From Spirosoma luteum DSM 19990 (GTDB lineage: Bacteria; Bacteroidota; Bacteroidia; Cytophagales; Spirosomataceae), in contig NZ_KB893301.1 in assembly GCF_000374065.1 (NCBI RefSeq), positions 151,429-215,428 of the forward strand: a DNA stretch of 64,000 bases, given 5' to 3'. The notes under the pieces are model-generated. The model was not told the DNA's origin, did not search any database, and saw only the letters and a list, made by a program, of their open reading frames with translations. This document shows, piece after piece, positions 7,594 to 15,521 of the stretch. Numbering within the stretch: the stretch's first letter is position 1; each line of letters opens with the position of its first letter. The translations under genes were made by a program, and so were the position numbers.

Positions 7594-8757
7594 ATGATTC
7601 AATACAATAACGCCACCGTTTTCACCGGTGAAGAGTGGTTAACCGGAGCGTCCGTACGCGTGGCTAACGGGCGCATTCAGGAAGTGACCACAATGCCCGT
7701 AACGACGGCAGAAACAACCGTCACTGACCTGGAAGGGGACTATCTGATTCCCGGACTAATTGATTTGCAGCTTTATGGCGGCTCGGATTTGTTCCTGAAC
7801 GACAAGCCCACCCCCGACACAGTCCGGCATATTTACGACACCCACGCCCGAAACGGCACCACTACTTTATTACCGACCATTCACTCTACTTCGTTAGCAG
7901 TGATGCAGCAGTCGATGGCTGCCGTACAGGTGGTACGGACCGAAAACCCATTTGGCGTACCGGGTATTCATGTGGAAGGGCCTTATTTTAACCCCATCAA
8001 ACGGGGGGCGCACAGCATGGCGTACGTGCGTGTACCCGCCGAAGGTGAGCTGGAAACCCTGTTCAGCAGTAATGCCGACGTGATACGTATTCTGACGCTG
8101 GCCCCCGAAATACTGAAGCCGGGTCAACTGGATACCATCAACCGATTAAAACATCCGAACACGCTGCTATCGCTCGGTCACAGCAACGCCACGTATCTAC
8201 AGGCTACGGACGCCTTCAACGGAGGCATTCCCCTGGCCACGCACCTGTACAACGCCATGCGTGGTTTCGAGAGTCGGGAGCCGGGTATCGTAGGGGCTAT
8301 CTTCGATCACCCAACGGTTCGGGCCAGTATCATTGCCGACAGTTATCACTGTAATCCAACCAGTATTCGCATTGCCTACCGGCTATTGGGGGAACGGCTT
8401 TTCCTGATCTCTGATGCCTTGTTTGCCAATCCTCCCCGCCCCGCGTTTACCCTGGAGCAGTTCGTTGTCCACTACGAACCCGACTCAAATGGCCCGGGAC
8501 CGGGACGCTACGTGAATAATGAAGGAAACCTGGCGGGTTCGGCCATCACCCTGATTGATTGCGTCCGAATCGCCGTGGAACAGGCGGGTATTCCATTGAC
8601 GAATGCCCTGCGGATGGCGTCGCTCATTCCGGCAGAGATAATCGGTTTGGATGACCAGCTGGGCCGAATAAGAACGGGCTATGTTGCCAATCTGGTTCGG
8701 CTCGATAAGTCCCTGCACACAACCGGCGTCTGGACTTCGGGTGAAAAAATAGCGTAA
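7594..8757 (+). CDS. nagA: N-acetylglucosamine-6-phosphate deacetylase
   Basis: Removes the acetyl group from GlcNAc-6-phosphate in amino-sugar and cell-wall recycling. The 387-residue amidohydrolase has the N-terminal beta segment, PGLIDLQLYGG (the NagA form that lacks the HxH of other amidohydrolases), the metal Glu in IHVEGPYFNP, the metal His residues in LGHSNAT and THLYNAMR, and the catalytic Asp in LISDAL. No other nag gene is adjacent. A small inverted repeat (AAACAGG-ATT-CCTGTTT, 7570-7586) lies just before the ATG and could be a regulator site; this is only suggestive. Confidence 0.94.
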   Translation: MIQYNNATVFTGEEWLTGASVRVANGRIQEVTTMPVTTAETTVTDLEGDYLIPGLIDLQLYGGSDLFLNDKPTPDTVRHIYDTHARNGTTTLLPTIHSTSLAVMQQSMAAVQVVRTENPFGVPGIHVEGPYFNPIKRGAHSMAYVRVPAEGELETLFSSNADVIRILTLAPEILKPGQLDTINRLKHPNTLLSLGHSNATYLQATDAFNGGIPLATHLYNAMRGFESREPGIVGAIFDHPTVRASIIADSYHCNPTSIRIAYRLLGERLFLISDALFANPPRPAFTLEQFVVHYEPDSNGPGPGRYVNNEGNLAGSAITLIDCVRIAVEQAGIPLTNALRMASLIPAEIIGLDDQLGRIRTGYVANLVRLDKSLHTTGVWTSGEKIA

Positions 8758-8768
8758 GTCACTAGTCT

Positions 8769-10214
8769 CTACCGGGCGGTTTTGGCAATAGCTCGCTCGT
8801 AATTCTGATTCAGCATTTCCAGAAATTTGCCTGTTACCCAGCTAATGTCAGAGTCTCTGATAAAAATAAAACGTTTCGGTATTGATGTATTGGCATACGC
8901 TTTAAAAACTGATTCAAGTAACAAAGAGCCGGCAATCAATTGCTTCTCATTGAACTGGTTCTGGACATTACTGATATCTGTTTCGGCTTTCCTTTGCACT
9001 AATGGATCATTTATAGCAGTCAGATCGGGGTGGATGAGGGCTTGGTAATCGGTCAACGCTAATCGGGCAAATCGTTCCGCATCAGCTAAGGTTAGCGGAA
9101 CGGCTGTTGTTCCCGCCTTTTCGGGGTGCAGATAAACCGTCATTGCCCAGGCAATACCACCGCCCAGTGCTACTGTTTTGCGTTGTTGCAAACCGGGACT
9201 GGCGGTATTGAATTCGACATTTACGGCCGTATCCGCAATCGCTTTTATCATTCGTTTCGCTTCGTCTCTGTAGGTATCAATAGCTAGCGATCGATTATTA
9301 TCAATTAGGTTAGCCAGTGTTTTGGTGCCGTATGGCAGGCTATATGAGTGGAATCTACGGCCGCTGTCGTAGTAACCGCCTTTGGTATTTCCACTGCCGA
9401 TATCAATACAAGATGTGGCAATCCATAACCGGCGGGGCACAGAACCAATCAGGAATAATTCTGCTTCACGGGCGGCCGTCAGGGTTGAATCAATTAGTAA
9501 ACTGTCGCTTCCCGGCATACTATTGGCAATTAGCGACGAAAAAAGTTCGTACAACCTCTTTTTTTTGGCAGGCGTTTTTCCCAGTGTTTCGTTAATTCCG
9601 CTACTAAAGGCAATGTACGTGCGGTTGGCAGGAATTTTATATTTTTTGATTGAGTCCAGGTAGACCTTCATCACTTCCTGTCCATCTTGAAAAGACTGGG
9701 CCGTTCCCGAAACCAGCGTTACGTTCGGGGCAATGGGTTTAACTTTGATATTTTTCTCATAAAAACCGTTCTCATAGGTGGTTCGGAAAATGGCCAGTTT
9801 TACGCCTGAAGCGCCAATGTCAATGCCAGCGTATAAATCTTTCCCCGCCATTTCCCCAATTAGCTGGCGCATGGCAGCTTCACTTGCGCCATAATTCAAT
9901 TTCCGGTATAAGTTTTGAGCTTTATGGAAATAGCTCAGTGCCGTTTGGCTACTCTCTAAATCAGTGTAAGCAAAGCCCAGATTTTCGTATGCAACGGCTT
10001 CCAGATAATCATCTTTTGATTGAACCGCGGGTAATGCTCTCAGCAGTAAATCAACCGCTTGCTGAGTGCGGTCAACCATGCGCAGCGTATTCCCTAATTT
10101 TATGAAGTGTAAGGCTTCTAACGTGTTTACGGCGTTTTGCGCCTGGGCCGACCCCAAGTTAAAAAAGATTAAGACCAGCAAGAGGTAGCTGATAAAAGTG
10201 GAGGTGCGTATCAT
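8769..10214 (-). CDS. Exported TPR protein fused to a Ppx/GppA-like (actin-fold) domain
   Basis: A 481-residue protein with a signal peptide (FISYLLLVLIFFNLGSAQAQ), TPR-like helices at residues 30-120, then an ASKHA/actin-fold domain. Phosphate-1 loop YAGIDIGASGVKLAIF (128-143), a Ppx-like helix TAAREAELFLIGSV (246-259), phosphate-2 loop CIDIGSGNTKGG (269-280) and adenosine-type motif VALGGGIAWAM are all present. Ppx/GppA enzymes, which hydrolyse polyphosphate or pppGpp, are normally cytoplasmic; here the domain would be exported to the periplasm. Substrate unknown; it may bind nucleotide or polyphosphate, or only retain the fold. Convergent with nagA (11 bases between stops). Confidence 0.72.
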   Translation of the reverse strand: MIRTSTFISYLLLVLIFFNLGSAQAQNAVNTLEALHFIKLGNTLRMVDRTQQAVDLLLRALPAVQSKDDYLEAVAYENLGFAYTDLESSQTALSYFHKAQNLYRKLNYGASEAAMRQLIGEMAGKDLYAGIDIGASGVKLAIFRTTYENGFYEKNIKVKPIAPNVTLVSGTAQSFQDGQEVMKVYLDSIKKYKIPANRTYIAFSSGINETLGKTPAKKKRLYELFSSLIANSMPGSDSLLIDSTLTAAREAELFLIGSVPRRLWIATSCIDIGSGNTKGGYYDSGRRFHSYSLPYGTKTLANLIDNNRSLAIDTYRDEAKRMIKAIADTAVNVEFNTASPGLQQRKTVALGGGIAWAMTVYLHPEKAGTTAVPLTLADAERFARLALTDYQALIHPDLTAINDPLVQRKAETDISNVQNQFNEKQLIAGSLLLESVFKAYANTSIPKRFIFIRDSDISWVTGKFLEMLNQNYERAIAKTAR

Positions 10215-10396
10215 CTTAGTTGCTATATAGGACTAGTATAATTAGGAAATCAATTATAGTAAATCATTTTGACTCTCGAGTGCTTAAGTGGATATTGTTA
10301 GGCAAAGGTGCGCCTTGAAGAAAGAATTAGTTCAACTGAAAAGCACACGGAAAACATACAATCAGACCTGGACGAATGTATAGCTATAGTCCCTGC

Positions 10397-11455
10397 TTAG
10401 TTTTCAGACCTATTTTTATAGATAGTCAACTCATCCTGCCCCACCATTTCCCGACTCACCAGCCTTCCTTCCACCCTGGGGGCTTTTACGGCGGTCTGAC
10501 TTCTTCCAAGCATCATCGGGCTTCGTAGCACGCGCATCTCATCCCAAAGCCCGGCACCCATAAACGACTGTAGTAGCGTTGTTCCCCCCTCTACCAATAC
10601 TGACTGAATTTTGCGTTGGTAGAGATCGTCTAGTGCGTGAATGAGCGAATCGGTAAATGCGTGAATGACACCTGGCTGTTCAGTCACGCTCTTAGTTTCT
10701 ACCTGATGATAAACAACAGTTGGCTGAGAACCGTCAAATAAGTGCAGGTTGGGAGGCAGTGAGCGATCTTTATCGAAAACGATGCGGACCGGATTTTTAC
10801 CGTTCGGCCAAAGCCGCACATTCAGGCGGGGGTTGTCGATGCGGGCGGTGTTGGTCCCTACCATAATCGCGTCTTCTTCACTGCGCCACTTGTGTACCAA
10901 TCGACGGGACAATGGCCCACTAATCTGTATCGGTTGTCCCGCTTCGCCAGACAGGTAGCCATCGGTCGTTTCGGCCCATTTCAGGATAATATAAGGTCGT
11001 TTTTGTGCTATGAACGTAAAGAAACGCGCGTTCAACGCCCGACCTTTTCCGGCCAAAACACCCGTTTCTACAGTAATACCAGCCGTCCGGAGCCTGGCAA
11101 AACCCTGCCCCGACACCAGCGGATTAGGGTCATCATTGCAACAAATGACGCGTTTTACCCGGTTTTCGATGAGTAAATCGGCGCAGGGGGGCGTTTTTCC
11201 CCAGTGTGAACAAGGTTCCAGGGTGACATAAACAGTAGCTTCCGCCAATAGATGCGTATCTTGGGCACGAACCGAGCGAACAGCATTTACTTCGGCGTGC
11301 CAGTCGCCGTACTGCTTGTGCCAACCCTCGCCAATGATGCGTGGTTCCTGCCCTTCGGCATGGTGAACTAGCACACAGCCGACCATGGGATTGGGGCTAA
11401 CGCTGCCCCGGCCAAGGGTAGCCAGTTCGAGAGCCCGGAGCATGAATAGGTTCAT
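10397..11455 (-). CDS. ribD: Bifunctional riboflavin deaminase/reductase RibD
   Basis: Performs two consecutive steps of riboflavin synthesis: deamination of the pyrimidine and NADPH reduction of the ribose side chain. The N-terminal deaminase domain has PNPMVGCVLV, the zinc/catalytic HAEVNAV (His53, Glu55) and PCSHWGKTPPC (81-91). The reductase domain starts near residue 150 and includes LKWAETTDGYLSG and the loop VEGGTTLLQSFM. At 352 residues it is full length. No other rib gene is adjacent and I see no FMN riboswitch in the 129 bases upstream, which hold a family-C repeat shared with divergent prmC. Confidence 0.95.
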   Translation of the reverse strand: MNLFMLRALELATLGRGSVSPNPMVGCVLVHHAEGQEPRIIGEGWHKQYGDWHAEVNAVRSVRAQDTHLLAEATVYVTLEPCSHWGKTPPCADLLIENRVKRVICCNDDPNPLVSGQGFARLRTAGITVETGVLAGKGRALNARFFTFIAQKRPYIILKWAETTDGYLSGEAGQPIQISGPLSRRLVHKWRSEEDAIMVGTNTARIDNPRLNVRLWPNGKNPVRIVFDKDRSLPPNLHLFDGSQPTVVYHQVETKSVTEQPGVIHAFTDSLIHALDDLYQRKIQSVLVEGGTTLLQSFMGAGLWDEMRVLRSPMMLGRSQTAVKAPRVEGRLVSREMVGQDELTIYKNRSEN

Positions 11456-11556
11456 AGTTTATGGAATTCAGTTAATGGTTTACAGTGGTTTGGCTTTGGA
11501 TTGTCGGCCTGCCGAAAACCACAAACCGAAAACCGTATACCATAAACTTCTTAGTT
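11456..11556. repeat. Intergenic repeat, family C (copy 2)
   Basis: Fills the gap between divergent ribD and prmC. The left half carries ATGGAATTCAGTTAATGGTT (11461-11480), which matches the reverse complement of 43464-43483 at 18 of 20 positions. The right half (11508-11534) is the reverse complement of 7424-7450 at 26 of 27 positions and continues into CGTATACCATAAAC, complementary to the left half. Confidence 0.75.
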
Positions 11557-11584
11557 TTACGCAAAATTACTCGACCAGAATCAA

Positions 11585-12433
11585 ATGGCTACAGCCAAAC
11601 CGCTTTACGAACGAATCAGCCGGAATATTACTGCCTATCCACCCGAAGAAGCGCGGGAAATGGCGTTTATGTTGCTCGACCACTATTTTGGTCTGCGAAA
11701 AACGGATATTTTAACCGATAAGCCCCTGCCCCCGAATCGTACGGAACCCGACTGGTTTAAAATACTGGAACGGCTGAACCGGCAGGAACCGATTCAACAC
11801 GTTATCGGTACCACCATTTTTTGCGGACTGGAGTTTGAAGTAACCCCCGATGTGCTGATTCCCCGACCCGAAACGGAAGACCTGGTCCGGCTCATCATGC
11901 ACGACTTTGCCGACCGTACCGACGATGTACCCATTCTGGATATCGGTACGGGCAGCGGGTGTATCGCTATTACGCTGGCCCGGTTTCTCCCCCAATCGGT
12001 GGTGACGGGGTGGGATGTGTCCCCGAAAGCCCTTGACCTGGCCCGGCATAACGCCGTTAACCTGAAGGGAGCCGTGACGTTTGCTATTCAGGACATCCTG
12101 AACGTTTCGATGGATTTTACTAATCGGTTCGATTGCGTGGTGAGCAATCCACCCTACGTCACGCGGTCCGAAGCTATCGACATGGACCGGAACGTGCTTG
12201 ATTACGAACCCGGCCTGGCGTTGTTTGTGGAAGATAATGACCCGCTGGTTTTTTATAAAGCGGTAGCCGATTTCTGTACGAATCACCTGACGAAAGACGG
12301 GGCCTGTTACGTTGAGATAAACGAGCGGTTCGGGGAGGCTACCCGGCAGGTATTTGCCGAACGAGGATTCACTAAAATTCAGGTGTATAAAGACATTCAC
12401 GGTAAAGACCGCAGCATCCGGGCAACGTTTTGA
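11585..12433 (+). CDS. prmC: Release factor glutamine methyltransferase (PrmC/HemK)
   Basis: Methylates the Gln of the GGQ motif in peptide release factors 1 and 2 using S-adenosylmethionine. The 282-residue protein has an N-terminal helical domain (1-75), the signature LIPRPETE (91-98), SAM-binding motif ILDIGTGSGCIAI (117-129), acidic VTGWDVS and the catalytic NPPYV (188-192). The start ATG lies 29 bases after the family-C repeat. moxR follows after 55 bases that contain a family-D repeat. Confidence 0.95.
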   Translation: MATAKPLYERISRNITAYPPEEAREMAFMLLDHYFGLRKTDILTDKPLPPNRTEPDWFKILERLNRQEPIQHVIGTTIFCGLEFEVTPDVLIPRPETEDLVRLIMHDFADRTDDVPILDIGTGSGCIAITLARFLPQSVVTGWDVSPKALDLARHNAVNLKGAVTFAIQDILNVSMDFTNRFDCVVSNPPYVTRSEAIDMDRNVLDYEPGLALFVEDNDPLVFYKAVADFCTNHLTKDGACYVEINERFGEATRQVFAERGFTKIQVYKDIHGKDRSIRATF

Positions 12434-12480
12434 CTATAGTCAATCAGTTACTTGGTTAAATAGCCAATCAACCAGTTAAC
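12434..12480. repeat. Intergenic repeat, family D (copy 1)
   Basis: Between prmC stop and moxR start. GTTACTTGGTT and the opposing AACCAGTTAAC can pair imperfectly. The last 13 bases (12468-12480, TCAACCAGTTAAC) are identical to 56870-56882. Confidence 0.6.
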
Positions 12481-12488
12481 AAAACTTC

Positions 12489-13466
12489 ATGCAATCGACT
12501 ACCACCTTTTCCTACCACACAAAAATCCGTGAGGTATTTGCCGAGATGAGCCAGGTTGTGGTAGGGCAGGATCGGTTGCTCAATCGGCTGCTTATTGGGT
12601 TGTTTACGGGCGGGCACATCCTGCTCGAAGGGGTTCCGGGTCTGGCTAAAACGTTGACCATCAATACGCTGGCTAAAGTGCTGGAACTGGATTTTCAGCG
12701 CATCCAGTTCACCCCCGATCTGCTTCCCGCCGATCTGATTGGAACGATGATTTTCAACCAGAAAACCGCCGAGTTCGAAGTGAAACAGGGCCCTATTTTT
12801 GCCAACCTGATTCTGGCCGATGAAGTGAACCGCTCACCGGCTAAAGTACAGGCCGCCCTGCTCGAAGCCATGCAGGAAAAGCAAGTGACCATTGGTGAGG
12901 AAACGTTTATGCTCGACCGGCCTTTCCTGGTACTGGCCACCCAAAACCCGGTGGAGCAGGAGGGAACCTACCCGCTACCCGAAGCCCAGGTGGACCGGTT
13001 TATGATGAAAGTTTTTGTCGATTACCTGAGCAAAGAGGATGAACTGGCCGTGATGCGACGCATGTCGAACATGAACTTCGAGTACGAAGTGCGTCCCGTT
13101 TTGGGCAAGGAAGAACTGGTTGCTATTCGGGATGAAATCAATGGCATTGCTATTTCCGAAACCCTGGAGCGGTATATTATCGAACTCGTTTTCGCCACTC
13201 GTCGACCCATGGAGTACAATTTCCGCGATGAGGCCCGCTACATCCAGTTTGGCGTATCGCCCCGCGCCAGTATCAACCTGAATCTGGCTGCCAAAGCACT
13301 GGCTTATTTCGACCGGCGCGATTATGTATTGCCCGAAGACATCAAGGAACTGGCCCCGGATGTGTTCAACCATCGCATCATGCTCAATTACGAAGCCGAG
13401 GCCGATGGCGTTACAACCCTGCAGGTGATCGATTCCATTCTGCGGAAAGTACCCATTGGCCGATAA
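12489..13466 (+). CDS. MoxR-family AAA+ ATPase
   Basis: A 325-residue cytoplasmic AAA+ chaperone-like ATPase. It shows Walker A GVPGLAKT (residues about 47-54), Walker B LILADEVNRS, the MoxR signature LLEAMQEKQVTI, sensor 1 LATQNPVEQEGTYPLPEAQ and the C-terminal lid. MoxR proteins usually act with DUF58 and von Willebrand factor A proteins to insert cofactors or assemble envelope complexes. Those partners are not found here: the next gene is msrB. This is therefore a MoxR separated from a Bat-type cluster, at least within the window. Confidence 0.93.
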   Translation: MQSTTTFSYHTKIREVFAEMSQVVVGQDRLLNRLLIGLFTGGHILLEGVPGLAKTLTINTLAKVLELDFQRIQFTPDLLPADLIGTMIFNQKTAEFEVKQGPIFANLILADEVNRSPAKVQAALLEAMQEKQVTIGEETFMLDRPFLVLATQNPVEQEGTYPLPEAQVDRFMMKVFVDYLSKEDELAVMRRMSNMNFEYEVRPVLGKEELVAIRDEINGIAISETLERYIIELVFATRRPMEYNFRDEARYIQFGVSPRASINLNLAAKALAYFDRRDYVLPEDIKELAPDVFNHRIMLNYEAEADGVTTLQVIDSILRKVPIGR

Positions 13467-13525
13467 CCGGTTGTGAACGGTAGACTGCTCTCCGTTGTTT
13501 TGACAGAGAAAAGCAGTTTATACGC

Positions 13526-14029
13526 ATGAAATCAACGCTGATATTTATACTACTGGCTACCCTCCTGGGCGGAGGGATATGGTTCTACGGTACCTACGTA
13601 GCGAAGCCACGCCCACCGCATCGTCGCCCCGCAGGTGCTACGTCGCCCGGTAATCGGCGGGTCGAGAAAACGGATGCGGAGTGGAAAGCTGTCCTGACGG
13701 GTTCGCAATACAATATCACCCGGCGCAGTGGTACCGAATGGCCCAACAGCAGCGCCCTGACCCACGAACATCGGCGGGGAACGTACACCTGCGTAAGTTG
13801 CCGGAATCCCCTTTTCTCTTCCGAAACCAAGTTTGAATCGGGTACGGGCTGGCCTAGTTTCTACGCGTCCATCGTGCCCAATGCCGTTTATAACGAGCCG
13901 GACGGCGGGCGAACGGAAGTGCGCTGCGCGGTGTGTGATGCCCACCTGGGGCATGTGTTCAACGACGGACCCGACCCTACCGGATTACGGTATTGCATGA
14001 ATGGCGTAGCCATGGCGTTTGAGGAGTAG
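13526..14029 (+). CDS. msrB: Membrane-anchored peptide methionine sulfoxide reductase MsrB
   Basis: Reduces methionine-R-sulfoxide in damaged proteins. The 167-residue protein has an N-terminal hydrophobic segment (residues 4-24) and a Pro/Arg-rich linker before the catalytic domain, so it is probably anchored with the enzyme in the periplasm. The zinc pairs CVSC and CAVC and the catalytic RYCMN motif are present, as are GTGWPSF and HLGHVF. The usual Ser after RYCMN is Gly here (RYCMNGVAMAF). Reductant supply in the periplasm is not evident from neighbours. Confidence 0.94.
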   Translation: MKSTLIFILLATLLGGGIWFYGTYVAKPRPPHRRPAGATSPGNRRVEKTDAEWKAVLTGSQYNITRRSGTEWPNSSALTHEHRRGTYTCVSCRNPLFSSETKFESGTGWPSFYASIVPNAVYNEPDGGRTEVRCAVCDAHLGHVFNDGPDPTGLRYCMNGVAMAFEE

Positions 14030-14115
14030 AAGTTAATGAATGCCTACCAGATTTTAACTAAAAATAGGGCTCTTGTCCATAAAAAGTAATCTGTTTTTTT
14101 GTACATTTAACGTGA

Positions 14116-14141
14116 AATTCGCAATTCGCGAATTGCGAATT
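14116..14141. promoter_or_regulatory. 26-base perfect palindrome, likely operator of the 14142-15396 gene pair
   Basis: Two perfect 13-base half sites, each AATTCGCAATTCG read inward, with no spacer. The palindrome ends exactly one base before the ATG at 14142. Within each half the unit AATTCGC repeats, so several protein subunits could bind. A TACATTTA element (14102-14109), close to the -7 consensus, lies just upstream, which would put the palindrome over the transcription start. Autorepression by the first gene product is inferred. Confidence 0.7.
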
Positions 14142-14693
14142 ATGAAAAAGCATAATGGAATGCGCCCGCAGGATTTGCCCATTCTGCTGAAAATAGAAGC
14201 GCACAGACAGAAGAACACGTACGGGACACTTCTTGCAATAATTCCTTTATTGAAGAAAGATATTGCCACTCAGTTGGGAATCAGTGCATCTGAAATAACA
14301 GAATCACTGGCCCGGTCGGCGTTTGCGGGTTTATACGATCCGAACCAGAAAAAGGTGATGGCCCGTGCTTTACTGGAGTTCGTGCAGTACGGTTTGAAAT
14401 ATGTTTTTCCGCAACAACCGGGTGCCCTGGTAAGGGGTATTCCTACGGCTCATTCGGCTAAACCATTAGCTGAATTGATTCAGTCGACAGAACCGTATGT
14501 ATGGCCGAGTGCCGACGGTACTATGCGCGGCCAGGCCATTGAACCACTCTATCCTACCCTTGTACAGGCAGTAAATAATGACTCACGTCTATATGAAATG
14601 CTGGCTTTGGTGGATGCTATCCGTGTGGGGAAGGCGAGAGAAGTAACGATGGCTGTCGAAGAACTTCGCAAACGGCTATCAGTACATGAATAA
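14142..14693 (+). CDS. Winged-helix-like antitoxin candidate, partner of a nucleotidyltransferase
   Basis: A 183-residue protein beginning MKKHNGMRPQDL; a longer frame from 14073 would run through the palindrome and is unlikely. Residues 8-60 (LPILLKIEAHRQ, then PLLKKDIATQLGISASEITESL) form a recognisable helix-turn-helix with the ISASEIxESLARS recognition-helix pattern. The rest is helical and unrecognised. It overlaps the next gene by eight bases, so translation is coupled. DNA-binding protein plus nucleotidyltransferase in this order is the layout of AbiE-type (type IV) toxin-antitoxin systems; the assignment as antitoxin and autorepressor is inferred from this and the palindrome upstream. 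Confidence 0.6.
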   Translation: MKKHNGMRPQDLPILLKIEAHRQKNTYGTLLAIIPLLKKDIATQLGISASEITESLARSAFAGLYDPNQKKVMARALLEFVQYGLKYVFPQQPGALVRGIPTAHSAKPLAELIQSTEPYVWPSADGTMRGQAIEPLYPTLVQAVNNDSRLYEMLALVDAIRVGKAREVTMAVEELRKRLSVHE

Positions 14694-15396
14694 TCACCAC
14701 GTTAATTTAGTCCGGTTGCGGGTAGTTGCTTCCGCACTAGCCGAGTTGAACGAAAAAGTGGTTTTTGTAGGTGGAGCTACGGTTGGTTTATATGCCGATA
14801 ATGCAGCAGCCGTAGAATCACGGCCAACCGACGACATCGACATTGTGATTGAAGTAGCTACCTATGCCGAATTGAGTGGCAAAATTGAAGAAAGACTGCA
14901 ACAGTTGGGGTTCAGGAACGATCATGGGTCGCCGGTAATATGCCGATATAAAATTCACGGCCTGATTGTGGATATTATGCCTACGAACGCTGATGTCTTG
15001 GGCTTTAGTAATCGCTGGTACAAAAAGGGAGTTGCCGAATCGATGCGCTATCAAATAGGCAATCAACAGGTTATCCGCATTTTTTCCGCACCCTACTTCT
15101 TAGCCAGCAAATTTGAAGCATATGGCTCGTTTCGGCATGGTAGAGACCCACGCATGAATTCTGATTTTGAAGACATTATTTACGTGTTTGACAACCGGAA
15201 TAAATTGCTGAATGAAATTAGTGAAAGCCCAGAGTCTGTTCGGACGTGTTTACAAACAGCAATAAATGGGCTACTCAATAGTCCTGCCGTTTACGAAAAC
15301 GTTTATGCCCATCTGGAAAGAAACACGGCCAGTCAACGCACCCAGCGTATACTGGAGATCTGGCAGGCTATTGTTGGCAAGGCAGACAATCCATAA
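14686..15396 (+). CDS. Nucleotidyltransferase, AbiEii-like toxin candidate
   Basis: A 236-residue protein with a DNA polymerase beta-type nucleotidyltransferase fold: FVGGATVGLY (residues 27-36), then the metal motif DDIDIVIE (49-56, reading RPTDDIDIVIE) and a third acidic strand LIVDIMPT near residue 88. A helical domain with FEDIIYVFDNR follows. Proteins of this type are found as AbiEii toxins, which modify tRNA or other acceptors with nucleotides (family knowledge). The ATG is inside the end of the preceding gene. No phage or plasmid genes adjoin; the pair sits between msrB and the convergent MBOAT gene as a compact insert. Confidence 0.65.
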   Translation: MNNHHVNLVRLRVVASALAELNEKVVFVGGATVGLYADNAAAVESRPTDDIDIVIEVATYAELSGKIEERLQQLGFRNDHGSPVICRYKIHGLIVDIMPTNADVLGFSNRWYKKGVAESMRYQIGNQQVIRIFSAPYFLASKFEAYGSFRHGRDPRMNSDFEDIIYVFDNRNKLLNEISESPESVRTCLQTAINGLLNSPAVYENVYAHLERNTASQRTQRILEIWQAIVGKADNP

Positions 15397-15521
15397 TTCT
15401 CATAAGCTCAACTCGAACCCAGCTAATACCTCTTCTCCGGATAGCGTGGTGTTGAACGGAACGATTTGAATCTCCACGTTAGCCCGGAATATATGGATAA
15501 TTTCGATTTTGGGAATCAATA

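Noticed and set aside
11456-11584. FMN riboswitch before ribD
   Set aside because: The gap is short, is filled by a family-C repeat and lacks the conserved FMN aptamer segments.
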